The notes under the pieces were generated by a model that saw only the letters and a list, made by a program, of their open reading frames with translations, had not been told where the DNA came from and searched no databases. The translations under genes were made by a program, and so were the position numbers. Of a stretch of DNA of 64,000 nt, positions 58,525 through 64,000 are shown one piece after another. The DNA lies in the NCBI GenBank assembly GCA_009823505.1, contig VZQC01010984.1, forward strand, positions 4,942,735 through 5,006,734, read 5' to 3'. This DNA comes from Rhizomys pruinosus (taxonomy: Eukaryota > Chordata > Mammalia > Rodentia > Spalacidae). Numbering within the stretch: position 1 is the stretch's first letter; each line of letters begins with the position of its first letter.

Positions 58525-58764
58525 CGGGGCTGGAGAGATGGCCTAGCAGTTAAGAGTGCCGAGTGCTCTTGCAGAGGACCCTGGTTCGATCCCCAGCACC
58601 CACATGGCAGCTGAGAACTGTCTTTAGCTCCAGTTCCAGGGGAATCTGACACCCTCTTCTGACTTCTGTGGCACTGCACGACAAGGGTACACAAACCTGC
58701 ATGCAGACAGTACATTCATACACATAAAAATAAATAAATAAAAATTTTTAAAAAGCTTAAAAAA
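58525..58764 (+). mobile_element. B2-type SINE, single-core young form
   Basis: Has gatggcctagcagttaagag and one core. A perfect 16-bp target duplication aaaacattattgatct lies at 58,509-58,524 and 58,765-58,780. Confidence 0.97.
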
Positions 58765-58780
58765 AAAACATTATTGATCT

Positions 58781-59575
58781 TTATCCCACTCCTTATCCCT
58801 AATTATTTCTTTGGGACATATTTCTAAAAAAACCCACAATATCTAAAAGCTTAGATCATATTAAAGGTTTATAAATGTAGCTGAATTTCAAATTTCCCTT
58901 ATACAAATTCTACAGTCTGGTGTTTCTTCACCTAGTTTTCTGTTCTCTTTCCAGGAGCCAAGACTAGGAAGGTAGTAGAGAGGGGTTTGAGATCACCACT
59001 ATTATCGTGTGTTAGCAATAAGATGGGATGACCTCTAAATTACATCAACATGCAAGGAAGCTGGAGGTGGGGAGGATACAGAATTACTATTTAATAGATG
59101 AGAACTTCAGCTTTGAAAGGTGAACAAAGCTGTGGAGAATTATAATGATCACTGTACAACATGGCTGCACCTGATGATACTTAAAATGGTTAAGAAAGTA
59201 AACTGTAGGTTATGTGTGTTTTGCCATAGTAAAAGTAAGAAAATCTTAAAAACAAGGAATCATCTAGTCTCAGCTATACTACTTATCCTAAAGGGAAACA
59301 CATTTAGAAAAAATGAAATGGGCTCCCTATATTGTAACTGTTTCAAAAGTGAGGTTAGGGTAGGTGAAGCCAAAATCATAACTAACATTCATATGGATTT
59401 TTATATTATATAAGTGCTTCATTCACATACTGCTGTTGTTATGAGAATATTATGAAATAATTTCTTGTTATGAGAATATTTTGAAATAATATGAAAGGTC
59501 AGCAATAGCTTATTACATAAAATTCTAAATGGCATCTACATTCCTTATTCTTTGCTAATAGATTATGTTTAATTT
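58781..59575. other. No recognised feature
   Basis: Unique-looking DNA. A 97-codon plus frame (59,120-59,413) has no recognisable domain. A short direct repeat (ttatgagaatatt) lies near 59,438-59,480. Confidence 0.4.
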
Positions 59576-59795
59576 CTTTTAATTTTTATTTATTTTATGT
59601 ATATGAATGTTTTGCCTGCATGTATGTAAGTGCACCCATGTCATACAATGCCTTCAGTGGCCTGAAGGGGATGTTGGATCCCCTGGAACTGGAGTTATAG
59701 ATGGTTGTTAACCACAATGTGGGTGCTGGGAACTGACCCAAAGTTCTCTGCAAGAGCAGTCAGCACTCTTAACTATGGAGCCATCTCTCCAGCTC
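59576..59795 (-). mobile_element. B2-type SINE, older
   Basis: Antisense single-core copy ending gccatctctccagctcc, with many substitutions. Confidence 0.88.
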
Positions 59796-60111
59796 CGATG
59801 TTCAACTTTTTAAACTGTATCAGGATCAAATGAATGATTGCCTGTACTTAGATAGAACTTCTATATAAGCCACTGCTGTTTACCAGGCTTCATTCTGCAT
59901 CTTCTTCATACCACGAGTTTTTTACCTTTGTTGTATCTGTAGGCAACCTATACTTTGTTGTATACTCTGTGCCGTACGCTTTGCCTATCAAAAGTTGTGA
60001 ATTTCTTTCCCTCTAGCAAAAAGAACTCATGAACATTTAATGCTTACTTGTAAAGCTGCAGGACTTCCTGAGCCTAGAATTCTATTGGTAAAACATCAAG
60101 GTGAAAACAGT
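59796..60111. other. No recognised feature
   Basis: Unique-looking DNA, nothing recognised. Confidence 0.4.
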
Positions 60112-60125
60112 AGATTGTAGCTTTT

Positions 60126-60224
60126 TTTTAAATTAGTTTTTTATTGATGCTTTGTGCATTTCATACATTTTTTCCAATTCAGTTCAGGCTTATTTCCCTT
60201 TCCCTCCCCCCCCCACCCCATCCC
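60126..60224 (-). mobile_element. L1 3' end of about 100 bp
   Basis: Very short antisense L1 end (ttattgatgctttgtgc, a C-run, ccaccccatccc). Target copies agattgtagctttt (60,112-60,125) and agattgtagtttt (60,225-60,237) bracket it. Confidence 0.85.
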
Positions 60225-60237
60225 AGATTGTAGTTTT

Positions 60238-61164
60238 AAGAGTGTCATCTGTATTATGTCAGAAAGGGAAGAGCATGATCAAAATCATACTGTACTGGAC
60301 CAAATATTTAAATCGAGGTGAAATTAAATTACTTGAATTAAGAAATGTAAAGTGTATGAAAGTATGTATTAAAAGTTTCTAAAAAATATATTGGTGAAAA
60401 TTCCAAGAACTTTTGCAAATGACACATTTATTCACTTTTTTGGAATCTTCTGAAGCACAGCATATGACCAGTTCTGCAGCATCTGTGCTGGTGTGAATTC
60501 ACACTGCTATACTGTTTCAGTGTGGGGCCCCTCAAAGAGACATCTCTCCTCTGAAGAAGCGGGTAGTCCTGACAACTAAGGAACTAGTGTTTCCTGTGAG
60601 TACATGGTATAACAAACCCTTCTATCAGTGGATCTGCCATTTTCCAGGTTTTTAAAGGAAATTTTATCTTTGTGCTATTCAATAAATTGAGCACATGATG
60701 AGGAGAAAAACCAAATCTATAAATTTTTAATCAATAATGGAGCGAGTCTACCTACACCTACCAAAATGTGTCCACATTCTTGTGATTAACATGTGGCAGA
60801 TTACAGCTGTTTCTCCAGCACTACTATAGTCATGTTTCAACACTGCAAGGATAAAAATGTACCTAATTCAACTGCTCCAGGAAGTCCCATTTCTTCCCTG
60901 AACACATCCACTAATAGTATATTGTTTTATTATTTCATAAATAATAACTTTAGCTTCTAAGAAAGTTACTGATGTTAGTGAGGACTGTCTGATAGCCATA
61001 ACCTCTTTCATAATTCTCAGTGAAGGCCAAGTTTCACCTTAGGAGCTTTAGGTTTCCAAATGTTCCTTTTTTATTCAGTGGACTCTTGTGAAATCTCTCC
61101 TCTGATAATAAAAGCACCTGACTCTTGTTATCCAGTTCATACGTAGAATCCCAAACACATAGAC
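60238..61164. other. Repeat-poor stretch
   Basis: No interspersed repeat or exon recognised. Confidence 0.4.
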
Positions 61165-61310
61165 ATAGTATCTCAATTAACCCTCACTACAACCCTATGA
61201 TGTAGGTACTGTTGATAGTCCATTTTAAGTATAAAGTGGCTAAGTGACAACTTGAGATGTTGCAATCAGTCAATACTGGAGTATAAACTGCAGGTGTTCT
61301 GAGAAATGGC
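61165..61310 (-). mobile_element. MIR SINE
   Basis: Antisense MIR order: tatctcaattaaccctcact, aaccctatgatgtaggtact, then tccattttaagtataaag. Confidence 0.65.
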
Positions 61311-62232
61311 TGCCATCCAACAAATCAGAAAAGCCTAGCTTTATATAGCAAAGAAGAGATGAAAGTGTTTTCATGTGCCATGCACTTGAAAGAGAATTTT
61401 TCCTGAAAGGTATTTTAGAAAGCAAGAGATGCACTAAAAAATTATACATATTAAATTTGGGGTCCCTCAGGCACTGACCTTTATTACTACAATTTTATTT
61501 GGAAGCTATCTTTTATGGCTTGGTTTAAAACTGCTAAACCCAGACACTTATATAATAGAAATGCTGACATGACCTTAATTCCAAGGGTGTAAAGGGGATA
61601 ATTGAATTTAAGAACAATGTATCTCATCCATTAAGTCATTAAATAGATCATAATAATATGACACATTTGGTATGACATGAACACGATTAAGAACAGTATG
61701 CAAATAAAATGAATTTTCACTATTAGCTAATATGTTCTAGTTTGTGTTTAACAAATATAACCTTAAATTACAATACAGTCATTTAGGAAATATTGTGGCA
61801 ATATATTTTAAGTATTTTCAAACATGATCCAATACAGAGAAGGCATTCCCAAGTGAGTATGTGTAAATCAGTTAACCAGAAATACACCATTCTCAGCCAA
61901 ACTTCTGGAATTGCCCAGGTGCTATGACACATCTGGTTACAGCACACATATAAAAGCACCAATTATATGCCAAAATCAAACCATTCTTCACATAGACGAA
62001 TATTTGATACTGTTTAGGAAAAGCATCCAGATGTGTGTCATTATGTGGTCAAATGGTTAAATTCAGGCGAAGTATGAGTGGTAGTGACAGGGAAAGAAAT
62101 GCTGTTATCCAGGTGGGCTCATTTCTGCCATGACATCACACAGAGCCCAAACCTCTCCATCCTTTTTCAGAACAGGACAGAAGACCTTGACTTTCTGTTT
62201 GTATAGTATCACCTACACTTTGACTCCTTAGA
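61311..62232. other. Repeat-poor stretch
   Basis: AT-rich unique-looking DNA. No gene or repeat recognised. Confidence 0.4.
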
Positions 62233-62244
62233 AGACTAATAATG

Positions 62245-62424
62245 AGCCTTGAGTGGTAGCACACACCTTTAATCCTAGCGCTCGGGAGGCAGAGGCAGGC
62301 AGATCTTTGTGAGTTCAAGACCAGCCTGGTCTACAGAGCGAGTTCCAGGACAGCTGGGGCTACAGGGAGACCCTGTCTCAAAAAGACCAAAAAAAAAAAA
62401 AAAGAGAGAGAGAGAGAGAGAGAG
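62245..62424 (+). mobile_element. B1 SINE with A and (GA)n tail
   Basis: Full-length B1; the tail is about 15 A followed by about 11 GA units. A 12-bp target duplication with one mismatch (gactaataatga / gactcataatga) lies at 62,233-62,244 and 62,425-62,436. Confidence 0.95.
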
Positions 62425-62436
62425 GACTCATAATGA

Positions 62437-62714
62437 CACATACAACTACACTGCAACAGAAAGCACCAATAATAGCTCAAAATAATCCTCAGAAGTCGAA
62501 CAACTACCATGAACAGGCCTTCTGTGTACCTTAGTTCCCTGCGTAAATAAATGTTTATACAGCAAGTAAGATTTCATAAGAAAGAATACATCTAAAAAGT
62601 TTTCTAAGTGGTTGTTAATCACAAAATTGCAAATATATTCAAATAGTTTATTTTATGTTTCTGTATCAGCCATAAGTTTTGGATAAGAATACAGGCATAT
62701 ATAAAATGTGATTA
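62437..62714. other. No recognised feature
   Basis: AT-rich DNA, nothing recognised. Confidence 0.4.
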
Positions 62715-62899
62715 ACACAGGGAACTAAAGATTTCATCTTACCCCCAGTAAGACTGGCTAAGATTAGGAAAACAAATGACACCAAATGCCAGAGAGGTTC
62801 TGGGGAAAGGAGAACACTCATTCACTGCTGGTGGGAATGCAAAATCATGCAACCCCTATGGGAAGCAGTATGGAGAATACTTTAAAAACTCAAATTAGG
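62715..62899 (+). mobile_element. L1 ORF2 fragment
   Basis: Sense L1 sequence from the late ORF2 region (ccagtaagactggctaag, cactgctggtgggaatgc, agtatggagaatactttaaa). About 185 bp, no long frame. Confidence 0.75.
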
Positions 62900-63123
62900 G
62901 AGGCTGGAGAGATAGCCTAGCGGTTAAGAGCACCGACTGCTCTTGCAGAGGACCTGGGTTCGATCCCCAGCACCCACATGGCGGCTAAGAACCATCTGTA
63001 ACTCCAATTCCAGGGGAACTCCAGTTCCAGGGGAATCCGAGACCCGCTTCAGACCTCCGCGGCATTGCACGACACTGGTGCACAGACCTACATGCAGACA
63101 GTACACTCATACACATAAAAAAT
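62900..63123 (+). mobile_element. B2-type SINE, duplicated-core subfamily
   Basis: Both cores, A box tagcctagcgg and B box ggttcgatccc. Flanks ctcaaattaggg and ctcaaactaaggg look like a target duplication. Followed at once by another B2. Confidence 0.94.
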
Positions 63124-63135
63124 ACCTCAAACTAA

Positions 63136-63347
63136 GGGCTGGAGAGATGGCTCAGTGGTTAAGAGCACCCACTGTTCTTGCAGAGGACCCGGGTTCGATT
63201 CCTACTACCCACCTAGTGGCTAAGAACCATCTTTAACTCCAGTTCCAGGGGAATCCTACACCCTCTTCTGACCTCTGCAACATTGCAAAACATGGGTGCA
63301 CCTACCTACACGCAGACAGTACACTCATACATAGAAAATAATAAAAT
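63136..63347 (+). mobile_element. B2-type SINE, single-core
   Basis: Has ggctcagtggttaagagcac, a B box ggttcgattcc and one core. In head-to-tail order with the preceding B2. Confidence 0.93.
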
Positions 63348-63351
63348 CTTT

Positions 63352-63470
63352 TTTATTTTTTTCCTCTTTTATTTGTTTATTTTTTAAGGGATTTTACAAT
63401 ATAATAACACAGTTATTTTCAGATAACATTGATGTTGCTCAGTTTGCCGTACAATTAGGTAATTGGTGCG
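63352..63470 (-). mobile_element. L1 3' UTR fragment
   Basis: Similar to 22,895-22,990 (cagttattttcagataaca, gctcagtttgccgtacaatt). About 120 bp. Confidence 0.55.
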
Positions 63471-63529
63471 TTTTTGTTTTTTTTTTTTTTTTTGAAGTGA
63501 GCCAAATTATTAAGCATAAGCAATGAATG

Positions 63530-63835
63530 TAAGTAACATTCAAGTAAAACCAATTGGCAAGGATCTATGTCCAAATTTTGAACAACCCAAGGTTCCCATA
63601 GTCTAGTTGGAGATGCTTGTATGTTGATCAATTAGGAGTCCAGTCTATATTGCTCTAGTCTCACAATTCACCCCAATCTCTCCACAGCCTTTACATTCCA
63701 CCACGCCTCCTCTTCTGCAATTTGTTCCCTAGGCTTTGGGAAAGGGGCACAAGTGGGTGAGAAGCAAAACAGTCTATTTTCTCTGGAGATGTCATTTTTG
63801 ACTCTAGTCTGTTCAGGTTGTTTCCCTTCATGGGT
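63530..63835. repeat. Unassigned repeat, partner at 25,683
   Basis: Second member of the pair described at 25,683-26,015. Follows an L1 fragment here, which hints at an L1 3' UTR origin. Confidence 0.5.
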
Positions 63836-64000
63836 TGACAGCTTATCCAGTGATACCTTCTTAGTCATACTAACAAAGCACAAGCAATTGGATGTACTGA
63901 CATTTAAGCAGTACTAATTATTATGGCAAGCTAAGCTGTGAGCATAGACACAGATGCTTGGATGGTATGCTAATCCACAAACTGTGGTTTCTCTATAAAG

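Overview
The window is nuclear DNA from a muroid rodent. It is an intergenic or deep-intronic stretch dominated by retrotransposons. The evidence is many B1 (7SL-derived) SINEs, more than 25 tRNA-derived B2-type SINEs, ID and B1/ID composite SINEs, and rodent L1 3' ends, over a background of old MIR and L2-like fragments. The B2-type copies often read cctagcggttaagagc and the B1 tails read caaaaagacc. Neither matches the mouse B1/B2 forms I know, so a non-murine muroid is likely; this is inference from memory of the families. I find no protein-coding exon, rRNA or tRNA gene. Open reading frames up to about 190 codons fall in SINEs, L1, microsatellites or duplicated noncoding DNA and show no recognisable host domain.

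Layout. 1-9 kb: scattered SINEs, a MIR, a short L1 end and long TC/GA tracts. 9.3-11.2 kb: repeat-poor, somewhat GC-richer, with one CTCF-like motif. 11.2-13 kb: two SINEs that used the same target, then an old L2-like element. 14.8-15.9 kb: an old rodent L1 3' UTR. 17.2-17.8 kb: a MIR split by a B1 and a B2. 18.4-19.3 kb: a B2 and a rodent repeat split by a B1. 20-30.5 kb: L1 ends in both orientations and a 3.4-kb block present twice (about 20,545-23,975 and 26,479-29,986). 32-38 kb: a 2.7-kb block present twice in tandem (about 32,025-34,723 and 35,303-38,013), with the window's only N at 34,724. 39-44 kb: a rodent repeat, L1 pieces and B2s. 44-46 kb: repeat-poor. 46-48.7 kb: an unassigned stretch, possibly an endogenous retroviral remnant. 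49-54.6 kb: SINEs and microsatellites. 56.5-58.5 kb: an antisense L1 3' UTR carrying a nested L1 and B2s. 58.5-64 kb: mostly unique DNA with a MIR, SINEs and short L1 ends.

The most informative signals are: (1) a B2-type subfamily marked by an internal duplication of about 19 bp, found in the copies with the most complete A and B boxes; (2) the two large duplicated blocks, whose copies differ mainly by small insertions and deletions and which abut an N or sit inside an L1 flanked by target duplications, so gap-filling artefacts are more likely than real segmental duplications; (3) target-site duplications that order the insertions. I found no convincing new biological system.
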